From NCBI RefSeq assembly GCF_937906425.1, contig NZ_CALCYR010000165.1, positions 1 through 6,557 of the forward strand: a stretch of DNA of 6,557 nucleotides, in the 5' to 3' direction. Position numbers and translations under genes: made by a program. Numbering within the stretch: position 1 is the first letter of the stretch; each line of letters begins with the position of its first letter. This document shows, one piece after another, positions 1-5,225 of this stretch. The notes below the pieces were generated by a model. It did no database searches and was not told the DNA's origin. It saw only the letters and a list, made by a program, of their open reading frames with translations. The DNA comes from an uncultured Methanobrevibacter sp. (GTDB lineage: Archaea; Methanobacteriota; Methanobacteria; Methanobacteriales; Methanobacteriaceae).

Positions 1-9
1 AATTAAATT

Positions 10-25
10 AATTTAAATAAAAATA
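10..25 (+). promoter_or_regulatory. Possible TATA element of the ADA2-like gene
   Basis: The stretch TTTAAATA (12-19) resembles an archaeal TATA box. A start of transcription about 25 bases downstream, near 40-45, would leave a leader of roughly 15 bases before the ATG at 58. No GGTGA-like Shine-Dalgarno sequence is visible in those bases. The surroundings are almost pure A/T, so chance matches are common and the window edge truncates the context. Confidence 0.25.
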
Positions 26-57
26 ATTTTTTGAGTTTCTTTAAACTACAATTAATA

Positions 58-1212
58 ATGGTTAAAAAAAATTCAAAATATAGAAAGCCGAAAAAACCCG
101 CCAAAAAGATATCTCTCAGAAAAGAGTCAAACATTTCTCATTTGAATAAATCCAAAAAGATCACTTTAAAAAAATCAAAATCAGTTTCAAATGATCCTCC
201 AAAAAATCAAAAATCAAATTTAAAAGAAAAAAATGGAAACAATTCTGAATTAATTACACAGTCGTTTTTCGACGCTCAAAGCTCAATTAAACTTCAATGC
301 TGTTTTTGTTCTAAAAGTTTAAATAATAGTATAAAAGTAATTCTTGAGCCTTTCCCAAAAAATACCAAAGAAAACTTTAATTTCATTAAAAAAAGTTTTT
401 TGCCTTTTGAAGTTTCTTGTTTAAAATGTTTTATCATTAAAGCTAAAATTAATAATCTTAAAAAAATAGAATCGCAAAATTATTTTTATAATGATACTCC
501 TCATCAATATACAGATTATCATATTATAAGTAAAATGACTGAACCTATATTCACTGATGATTGGACATTTGGTGATGAAATTAAATTATTAGGTGCTTTA
601 TCTCATTTAGGTATTGGTAATTGGGAAGATATTTCAAATGTCTTAGGTAAAGATAAAAATTCTAGTTTTTCCAATAAAAATGGCGATAATAAAGAGTCTG
701 TTGATAAAAATTCCGATTTATTAGAGGCTGATGATGATATATCTGATGATATTGACATCTTATATTCAGAATCCAACTTAAGTTCTCGTAAAAATCGTTC
801 TTCTTCTAAAAAAGCTAATTCTAAAGATTCAGCAGACGATCCAGAGGAGTATGCTCCTGATGAAAGTTTTGATAGTTCTTTCGATGAGAGTATAAGTTCT
901 GATGAAAATTCTGATGATTTTTCTGATGATGGTCTGGATGATGTAAATTCTTTAGAAAGCGCAAGTTCTGATGATGAGGTTGAAAAAATGTCTAATTTAA
1001 AAGATAAATATGCCAAATATGATTTTACTGAAGATTCCGACGAAGATTCTAAACCTAAATTTAAAAAATCAGTAGATTTTGATAAAATTCAAGAGGAACT
1101 TAGTGAAGAGCAATTAGAAGCTCAAAAGCAAAAACGTAAAGAAGAATTAGCTATTAAAAAAAGAAGAATCATTCAAGGAACTAATTTTGATAACAGCTTA
1201 AGGAAAAAATAA
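58..1212 (+). CDS. ADA2-like ZZ/SANT-type protein with charged, Ser/Asp-rich tails
   Basis: Protein of 384 residues starting at the ATG; an in-frame TTG at 31 would add nine residues but has no better ribosome site. Residues 1-60 are strongly basic (21 Lys/Arg, 3 acidic). Residues 81-160 look like a reduced ZZ zinc finger: C81-x2-C84, then C121-x2-C124 followed by Phe, then H149 and a DYHII segment. Residues 167-197 look like the first two helices of a SANT/Myb domain, with DW at 168-169, DE at 173-174 and GIGNWEDI at 185-192. This order, finger, then DY.II...PI...DW, then SANT with LG.GNW.DI, is that of eukaryotic ADA2, the SAGA/Gcn5 adaptor, as I recall the family. The third SANT helix is not recognisable. 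Residues 222-335 are Ser/Asp/Glu-rich and probably disordered; the end (355-384) is basic. No catalytic motif is seen. Function is unknown; a DNA-, histone- or RNA polymerase-associated role is inference. No Shine-Dalgarno precedes the start, unlike the genes downstream. Confidence 0.75.
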   Translation: MVKKNSKYRKPKKPAKKISLRKESNISHLNKSKKITLKKSKSVSNDPPKNQKSNLKEKNGNNSELITQSFFDAQSSIKLQCCFCSKSLNNSIKVILEPFPKNTKENFNFIKKSFLPFEVSCLKCFIIKAKINNLKKIESQNYFYNDTPHQYTDYHIISKMTEPIFTDDWTFGDEIKLLGALSHLGIGNWEDISNVLGKDKNSSFSNKNGDNKESVDKNSDLLEADDDISDDIDILYSESNLSSRKNRSSSKKANSKDSADDPEEYAPDESFDSSFDESISSDENSDDFSDDGLDDVNSLESASSDDEVEKMSNLKDKYAKYDFTEDSDEDSKPKFKKSVDFDKIQEELSEEQLEAQKQKRKEELAIKKRRIIQGTNFDNSLRKK

Positions 1213-1317
1213 TTTTTATCTTTTAGTTTAAATCAATAAATTTTCTTTAATTTTGTTTTTAAGATAAAAAATAATTTATTTTTCTTTTTCTTTTTCATTT
1301 TTTTAATCTGTTTTTTC
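1213..1317 (+). terminator. Probable T-rich terminator region after the ADA2-like gene
   Basis: Directly after the stop codon, TTTTTATCTT (1213-1222) is the exact complement of AAGATAAAAA (1261-1270), allowing a 10-bp stem with a long 38-base loop. It is followed by repeated T runs from about 1276 to 1317. Archaeal intrinsic termination depends mainly on T-tracts, so the T runs alone would suffice; the stem may be chance in such AT-rich DNA. Confidence 0.45.
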
Positions 1318-1356
1318 CCTTATTTCATAATGTAATGTTTTATTTACTTTTTTATA

Positions 1357-1523
1357 ATTTTTAATTTTTATTCTTTGTTTTGAGTTTTCTTTTTTTTATT
1401 TTGAATTTTCCTATTATTTTTAATTTTTATTCTTTGTTTTGAGTTTTTGTATTTGTTTTGAGTTTTGCTTTTATTTTTAATTTTTATTCTTTGTTTTGAG
1501 TTTTTGTATTTGTTTTGAGTTTT
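1357..1523 (+). repeat. T-rich direct repeat array, 57-bp period
   Basis: Two perfect 51-base copies lie at 1416-1466 and 1473-1523, a 57-base period. The first 32 bases of the unit occur once more at 1357-1388. The unit carries TTTGTTTTGAG words, and degenerate forms (TTTGAATTTT followed by GCTATT or similar) continue to about 1620. No coding sequence of useful length crosses it on either strand. Together with the terminator before it and the PCNA upstream region after it, this fills the 626-base gap 1213-1838; I see no gene in that gap. It looks like slippage- or recombination-expanded intergenic DNA rather than a mobile element: there are no transposase fragments or terminal inverted repeats. 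Confidence 0.8.
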
Positions 1524-1681
1524 CCTATTTTGTTTAAATTTCACTATTTCTTTTGAATTTTGCTATTATTTTTAATTTTTAATGTTTTCTTTGAATTTTA
1601 GCATTGTTTTTGAATTTTCCCATTCAAATTAAAAATTATTATTTTTTTATAATTTGCTAATGAAATCGATATTAAAATAAC

Positions 1682-1758
1682 TTTATAAATGATGAATTAC
1701 TAAAATTTAATTATAATAAAAAGTGATAATTTTTATCATGATTTTTATATTTTTTAAA
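1682..1758 (+). promoter_or_regulatory. PCNA upstream region: TATA-like elements and a TGATAA inverted repeat
   Basis: Two TATA-like words are present: TTTATAAAT at 1682-1690 and TTTATATTTT starting at 1743. Between them TGATAA (1724-1729) and TTATCA (1733-1738) form a perfect 6-bp inverted repeat around TTT. A further TGATAATTT occurs at 1795-1803. The second TATA-like word would start transcription near 1770 and give a leader of about 65 bases. The inverted repeat could be an operator, but this is inference from position only. Confidence 0.3.
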
Positions 1759-1838
1759 AATTATTAAGGCATTTTTAATTATGTTATTTTTTTATGATAA
1801 TTTACCAATGCTTAAATAAAATCAAGAGATGATTTTTA

Positions 1839-2573
1839 ATGTTTAAAGCTGAATTAAGTGATTCAAGTATATTAAAAACCAGTTTTGAGGCTATTTCATC
1901 CATCGTAGATGAAGTACAAATTCAAACTGACAGTGAAGGCTTTCGTTTAGATGCCTTAGATCGTAGTCATATTACTTTTGTTCATCTTGAATTAAAAGCA
2001 AGTTTATTTGATGAATTTATCTGTGATAATCCAGAAAAAATCAATATTGACACTGATGAATTAATGAAAGTATTGAAACGTTCCAAATCCAACGACCGTG
2101 TTAAGATGTCCTTGGATGAAGGAAACTTCATTCTTACTTTTGAAGGTGAAGCTACAAGAACCTTTAAAATCAGATTGATTGATATTGAATATGATTCTCC
2201 AACTCCTCCATCATTAAACTATCCTACTGAATTTGAGATTCCATTCTCTCTTTTAAAGGATTCCATTCAGGATATGGATATTTTCTCTGATAAAATTACC
2301 TTAATGGTGGATAAAGAGAACTTTAAAGCATCTGCTGAAGGTGAATTCGGTGATGCAAACATTGAATATTTACACGGAGAAAAAATAGATAACGAAGCTA
2401 AATCCGTTTTCTCTTTAGAAAAAATTAGAGAAATGCTTAAAGCAGAAAGATTCTCAGACATTGCAACTATTTCTCTTGGAAACGACATGCCTTTAACATT
2501 GAGTTTAAAAAGGGTAACCGATGATGGAGAACTTAGTTTCTTGCTTGCTCCAAGAATTGAAGCTGAAGATTAA
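1839..2573 (+). CDS. pcn: DNA polymerase sliding clamp (PCNA)
   Basis: A 244-residue protein of normal archaeal PCNA length. It forms a homotrimeric ring around DNA and tethers the replicative polymerases, FEN1, DNA ligase and other partners that carry PIP boxes. Family signatures visible are the hydrophobic-acidic N-terminus, the DNA-facing segment LDALDRSHITFVHLEL at 37-52, an interdomain connecting loop around 114-130 rich in Pro and acidic residues, and the C-terminal LLAPRIE at 235-241, part of the partner-binding surface. The two clamp domains cover about 1-115 and 130-244. The ATG at 1839 is preceded by AGATGATT (1827-1834), one mismatch from the AGGTGAT anti-16S sequence, at four bases spacing. 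It is transcribed alone: a promoter region precedes it and a hairpin terminator follows. The GINS subunit downstream works at the same fork. The identification is secure. Confidence 0.97.
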   Translation: MFKAELSDSSILKTSFEAISSIVDEVQIQTDSEGFRLDALDRSHITFVHLELKASLFDEFICDNPEKINIDTDELMKVLKRSKSNDRVKMSLDEGNFILTFEGEATRTFKIRLIDIEYDSPTPPSLNYPTEFEIPFSLLKDSIQDMDIFSDKITLMVDKENFKASAEGEFGDANIEYLHGEKIDNEAKSVFSLEKIREMLKAERFSDIATISLGNDMPLTLSLKRVTDDGELSFLLAPRIEAED

Positions 2574-2611
2574 TTAATTTATATTTGAAATTTTAATTAA
2601 TTGTTTTAGGC

Positions 2612-2665
2612 GGAATAAATATCTTATTTATTCTACTCTTATTTTTTTTATTTATTTTTATTCTT
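2612..2665 (+). terminator. Hairpin plus T-tract terminator after PCNA
   Basis: GAATAAATA (2613-2621) and TATTTATTC (2625-2633) form a perfect 9-bp stem with the loop TCT; G2612-T2634 can add a wobble pair. An eight-base T-rich run begins at 2642 and T-rich sequence continues to about 2665. It lies 39 bases after the PCNA stop, so it likely ends the PCNA transcript and separates it from the GINS gene. Confidence 0.7.
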
Positions 2666-2710
2666 ACACATTTACACATTAACTTTATTGAATTTTAATT
2701 TAGGAAATTC

Positions 2711-2857
2711 GAATTTTAGACTTTTTAAGAATTTTAACTTTTGTAACTTGGCTTTTAGACTTTTAGAATTTAGACTTTTTAAGAATTTTAGACTTTTGTA
2801 ACTTGGCTTTTAGACTTTCAGAATTTTAATTTTTGTAGCTTGGCTTTTAGACTTTTT
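2711..2857 (+). repeat. 55-bp tandem repeat immediately upstream of the GINS gene
   Basis: Two full 55-base units occupy 2711-2765 and 2766-2820. They differ by small shifts such as GAATTTTAGAC versus GAATTTAGAC. A third, shorter copy at 2821-2857 lacks the first part of the unit. Each copy contains the C/G-bearing core TTGTARCTTGGCTTTTAGAC and ends in GACTTT. The last copy ends 13 bases before the likely start codon at 2871, so the repeat must make up the GINS promoter and/or 5' leader. CTTTTTAAGA inside each full unit is the only weak TATA-like word I can see. Confidence 0.85.
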
Positions 2858-2870
2858 AAAGATGATTGCT

Positions 2871-4481
2871 ATGGTAGAGGAGTATTTTAAAAAATTGCGT
2901 AGAATTCAAATAGAAGAGCGTAATAAAACTTCCTTGGCAAGGGTGGATAAGGATTTTTACATAACATTATACGCTTATATAAGGAATTTGGAACGTTCTG
3001 TTGCTAATAATCCTTTTGGAGATGAGCAATTACTATTGAACAGTGCTCAAAGGATAGCAATTGATATTTGTCAAAGAAGAGAGACTAAAATTACTGAAGC
3101 TGCCAGAAAAAATATATTTAGCTCTTTTCATCTTTTTAAAGGGGACAATACTCAATTTAACCTTTTGGACAATACTCCTTTAAATTTGACTGATGAAGAG
3201 GAAACATTGTACTTCTCTTTAATGGACTCTTTAAAAACTCACAGGTATAAGATTTCCATGGACAAGTTTGCTGACGATGAAATTTCCAAATCACTTGAAG
3301 AGGAGGATTCTGAGGAGTTTAATTTTCAACCAACCAATAATAAGCCTATAGTTGATTTAAGTGAGGATTCTAAAGAGTCCGAACAGGATATTTCTGCCCT
3401 TAATTCTGATCTTTCTGCTTCTGTGGAATCCGGTTCTGATATTTCTACTGTTGGTTCTGATCTTTCTGCTTCTGTGGAATCCGGTTCTGATATTTCTAAT
3501 GCAGATTTAACTGTTTCTTCTGCTGCAGAGTCCAGTTCTAATGAGGTCGAACCTGCTGATTTAGCCGCTTCAGAGAATGTCCCTGAAGATAATGGTTTGG
3601 CAAGTATGGTGGCAGGTTTTGATCCTAAACATAAAGGTTCTGATGAAGTTTTAAGCAGATTGGATGAAATAAAAAATGCTAAAGTGGTTGATGATGAAAA
3701 GTATGAACCTATTGAAAAGCAAATTCAAAATCAGAAGAGGGCTTCTCTAGGTTCTGAAGTTCAGAGTTCTGTTTCCGGTTCCGGCGAGTATTCCACTTCT
3801 CGTTCTGATATTAGTTCTTCTCAAGCTGAAGAGTCTATGGAATCTAAAGCTAGTTCTGCTCCAGTTTCGGATTCTAGTTCTGGTATTGCTTCCTCTTCGG
3901 TACAATCTACTACAGATAAAAAGCCTAATGAAGATGCTGGTTCAAGGGATGTAAATAAAATTTTCTCTAATCCTGATGACCAATTTATTGATTTGGACAG
4001 TTTAGAGCCTAATTATGATGATATAAATTTTATAGATAATTCTTCTGGCTTTGTAGGTCCTAGTGATGAGGATTTTGCATTATTCTCTACTAAAAGGACT
4101 AAGGATAAAAAGCCTAAACCTCAATCCAATCTAGGCACTGGTTCTGGTGGACAACCTATATCTGATGTTAAACCTAAAGTGGATGATGGTTCTGATGCAT
4201 TTGTTTCAGGTTCTGATTATAGGTCTTCAAGTTCTCGTGCAGTTGAAAGAGAAAGTCCTTCCAAAAAGCCTGTAAAACCTAAACCTAAGGTAGGTCCATT
4301 TACCAAAGATGAAATAAAGAACACTGCAGTTGTAATTTATAAAAATATTGGTCAAATAGTTGGTATTGATGAAAAGGTTTATGGTCCATTTGTCCCTGAA
4401 GATGTTGTTATATTGCCTCATTTAAATGCACAAATCCTTATTGATAATAATAAGGCAGGTTTAGTGGATTTGGCTAATTAA
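2871..4481 (+). CDS. DNA replication complex GINS subunit (archaeal Gins51 type) with a very long Ser/acidic linker
   Basis: Protein of 536 residues from this ATG. It is chosen over the ATG at 2862 because AGATGATT (2860-2867) precedes it as it does PCNA, and because MVEEYFKKLRRIQ fits the family start. GINS joins MCM and the GAN/RecJ (Cdc45-like) protein in the replicative helicase. The helical A domain covers about 1-130: ER at 16-17, DFY at 28-30, NNPFGDEQLLLNSAQRIA at 46-63, ICQRRETKITEAA at 66-78, and NLTDEEETLY at 105-114. The small beta-rich B domain covers about 485-536: VYGPFVPEDVVILP at 503-516, then NAQILID. A-then-B order is that of the Gins51 (Sld5/Psf1-like) class. Between them lie roughly 350 residues rich in Ser, Asp and Glu, far more than the compact archaeal homologues of about 180-200 residues that I recall. 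The linker includes a 17-residue duplication (180-211 region), a helix-prone block near 245-287, an acidic/aromatic block near 365-400 and a Lys/Pro-rich stretch before the B domain. No PIP box was found. Confidence 0.88.
   Translation: MVEEYFKKLRRIQIEERNKTSLARVDKDFYITLYAYIRNLERSVANNPFGDEQLLLNSAQRIAIDICQRRETKITEAARKNIFSSFHLFKGDNTQFNLLDNTPLNLTDEEETLYFSLMDSLKTHRYKISMDKFADDEISKSLEEEDSEEFNFQPTNNKPIVDLSEDSKESEQDISALNSDLSASVESGSDISTVGSDLSASVESGSDISNADLTVSSAAESSSNEVEPADLAASENVPEDNGLASMVAGFDPKHKGSDEVLSRLDEIKNAKVVDDEKYEPIEKQIQNQKRASLGSEVQSSVSGSGEYSTSRSDISSSQAEESMESKASSAPVSDSSSGIASSSVQSTTDKKPNEDAGSRDVNKIFSNPDDQFIDLDSLEPNYDDINFIDNSSGFVGPSDEDFALFSTKRTKDKKPKPQSNLGTGSGGQPISDVKPKVDDGSDAFVSGSDYRSSSSRAVERESPSKKPVKPKPKVGPFTKDEIKNTAVVIYKNIGQIVGIDEKVYGPFVPEDVVILPHLNAQILIDNNKAGLVDLAN
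3404..3498 (+). repeat. In-frame 51-bp tandem duplication in the GINS linker
   Basis: A 44-base segment beginning TTCTGATCTTTCTGCTTC is identical at 3404-3447 and 3455-3498, giving a period of 51 bases or 17 codons. It encodes SDLSASVESGSDIS twice. The identity at DNA level indicates recent expansion that kept the reading frame. Confidence 0.9.
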
Positions 4482-4485
4482 AACT

Positions 4486-4507
4486 TTTATTTTTTCTAAT
4501 TTTTTTT
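4486..4507 (+). terminator. T-tract terminator after the GINS gene
   Basis: Within five bases of the GINS stop, near-continuous T runs (TTTT at 4485-4488, TTTTTT at 4490-4495, then eight Ts to 4507) make a plausible archaeal oligo-T terminator without a strong hairpin. A short palindrome CTTTTAAAAG follows at 4525-4534. Confidence 0.45.
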
Positions 4508-4636
4508 AAATTTTAATTATTATTCTTTTAAAAGAGTAAATTTAAAACTTTATTTAAAAACTATTAATTCCCAATTTTCTTAATTTTAATTGCTTTAATC
4601 GTAATTATTTTTTAATCGATTCTATTTTTACAAAGA

Positions 4637-4669
4637 TTTAAATATAATCAAAATAATAGTATATAATGT
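4637..4669 (+). promoter_or_regulatory. Promoter-like TATA elements inside the 4482-4928 gap
   Basis: CAAAGATTTAAATATAATC (4631-4649) looks like a purine-rich BRE followed by a TATA box, and a second TATA-like word AGTATATAATG lies at 4659-4669. Either would start transcription between about 4665 and 4695, well before any open reading frame, which suggests an RNA product or a long leader. Base composition makes chance matches likely. Confidence 0.35.
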
Positions 4670-4713
4670 ATCTATAATAATAGATTTCTTATTTTAAATA
4701 TTTATTTTTAAAA

Positions 4714-4757
4714 CTACTGGAAACTTCTATTTGCCAGTAGAGACGAATAAATTTTTT
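4714..4757 (+). terminator. Strong hairpin followed by a T7 run
   Basis: CTACTGG (4714-4720) pairs perfectly with CCAGTAG (4734-4740). Inside it AAA (4721-4723) pairs with TTT (4730-4732) with G4733 bulged, giving a 10-bp stem and the loop CTTCTA. Seven Ts follow at 4752-4758 after AGACGAATAAA. It could be an intrinsic terminator or the first helix of a small RNA. It is clearly richer in G/C than its surroundings. Confidence 0.5.
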
Positions 4758-4784
4758 TACAGATTTAATCTTTTTAATAAGAAT

Positions 4785-4890
4785 ATAGATGCTCTCAAGC
4801 TTTTGGGAAACTGGATAAAGTTCTTAAAGGTTTGTTATAACTTATCCTCATGCTATATGGAAACCTAATCAGTTCCAGGTGGTTTGTTGT
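4785..4890 (+). ncRNA. Candidate structured RNA, unidentified
   Basis: This stretch of the 447-base non-coding gap (4482-4928) is more G/C-rich than its flanks and contains several possible helices. TCTCAA (4793-4798) pairs with TTGGGA (4803-4808). GGATAA plus GTT (4813-4822, one bulged A) pairs with AACTTATCC (4839-4847). GGAAACT (4806-4812, one bulged A) can pair with AGTTCC (4871-4876), and AAACC (4861-4865) with GGTTT (4881-4885); some of these exclude each other. The motif GGAAAC occurs at 4719, 4806 and 4859. No C/D box pair, H/ACA tail or tRNA fold was recognised. The likely rpl44e TATA lies downstream, so an independent RNA is favoured over an rpl44e leader. The rest of the gap, 4508-4636, is plain AT-rich DNA. 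Confidence 0.35.
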
Positions 4891-4892
4891 AA

Positions 4893-4932
4893 TTATATAT
4901 TATAAAATCCGAAAATGGATTATCAAAGGTGA
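4893..4932 (+). promoter_or_regulatory. Promoter and Shine-Dalgarno of the rpl44e operon
   Basis: TTATATATTATAAA (4893-4906) is a good archaeal TATA element. Transcription would begin near 4920, giving a short leader that contains AGGTGA (4927-4932), a strong Shine-Dalgarno match five bases before the ATG at 4938. AATCC (4906-4910) and GGATT (4917-4921) form a small inverted repeat between the TATA and the ribosome site. Confidence 0.5.
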
Positions 4933-4937
4933 GAAAA

Positions 4938-5216
4938 ATGAAGATGCCTAAAGAAAAAAGAACTTACTGTCCACATTGTAAAAGACACACTACTCATGAA
5001 GTACACACTTCCAAAAAGAGAAAAGCTAGTGAATTAAAATGGGGACAAAGACAATTCAGAAGAGTTACTGCAGGGTACAGAGGTTATCCTAGACCTTTAC
5101 CAGGTGGTAACAAGCCGGTTAAAAAATTAGATTTAAGATATAAATGTAAAGAATGTGGAAAATCCCACATCAGAAAATCATTCAGAGTAGGAAAACCTGA
5201 ATTCGTATCTAATTAG
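4938..5216 (+). CDS. rpl44e: Large ribosomal subunit protein eL42 (L44e)
   Basis: A 92-residue zinc ribosomal protein of the large subunit, located near the E site. Four cysteines in two CxxC pairs bind zinc: C11/C14 in TYCPHC and C70/C73 in YKCKEC. The family core SELKWGQRQFRRVTAGYRGY (31-50) and the PRPLPGG turn (51-57) are present, and length is normal for archaea. The ATG at 4938 is taken as the start because AGGTGA precedes it at five bases and family members begin MK(I/M)PK. An in-frame GTG at 4929 lies inside that ribosome site and is rejected. This is the first gene of an operon with rps27e, the aIF2alpha gene and nop10; its TAG stop shares bases with the Shine-Dalgarno of rps27e. Confidence 0.97.
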   Translation: MKMPKEKRTYCPHCKRHTTHEVHTSKKRKASELKWGQRQFRRVTAGYRGYPRPLPGGNKPVKKLDLRYKCKECGKSHIRKSFRVGKPEFVSN

Positions 5217-5225
5217 GTGATTTGT

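Noticed and set aside
31..57. TTG start extending the ADA2-like protein by nine residues
   Set aside because: No ribosome-binding sequence precedes it, it overlaps the likely transcription start zone, and the ATG at 58 begins a natural Lys-rich N-terminus.
603..1016. Minus-strand 137-residue Ser-rich open frame
   Set aside because: It is the antisense of the Ser/Asp codon tract (TCT/GAT repeats) in the ADA2-like gene. It has no family resemblance, while the + strand frame carries the zinc and SANT motifs.
1357..1620. CRISPR array or insertion sequence
   Set aside because: Units are contiguous or separated by only six bases, with no unique spacers of constant length. There are no cas or transposase fragments and no terminal inverted repeats.
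2267..2488. Minus-strand 73-residue open frame inside PCNA
   Set aside because: It lies wholly within the certain PCNA gene and shows no ribosome site or recognisable motif.
4227..4421. Minus-strand 64-residue open frame
   Set aside because: It is antisense to the GINS B domain, with no independent support.
2871..4481. Cell-surface Ser-rich adhesin or secreted protein
   Set aside because: No signal peptide or membrane segment is present, and both ends match the GINS A and B domains, so the Ser-rich part is an internal linker.
2871..4481. PIP box in the GINS linker linking it to PCNA
   Set aside because: I looked for Q-x-x-hydrophobic-x-x-aromatic-aromatic and found no convincing match, only partial ones such as the Q-F-I segment near residue 371.
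4785..4890. tRNA, C/D box or H/ACA guide RNA
   Set aside because: No cloverleaf with T-loop consensus, no RUGAUGA/CUGA box pair and no hairpin ending in ACA at the correct distance were found.
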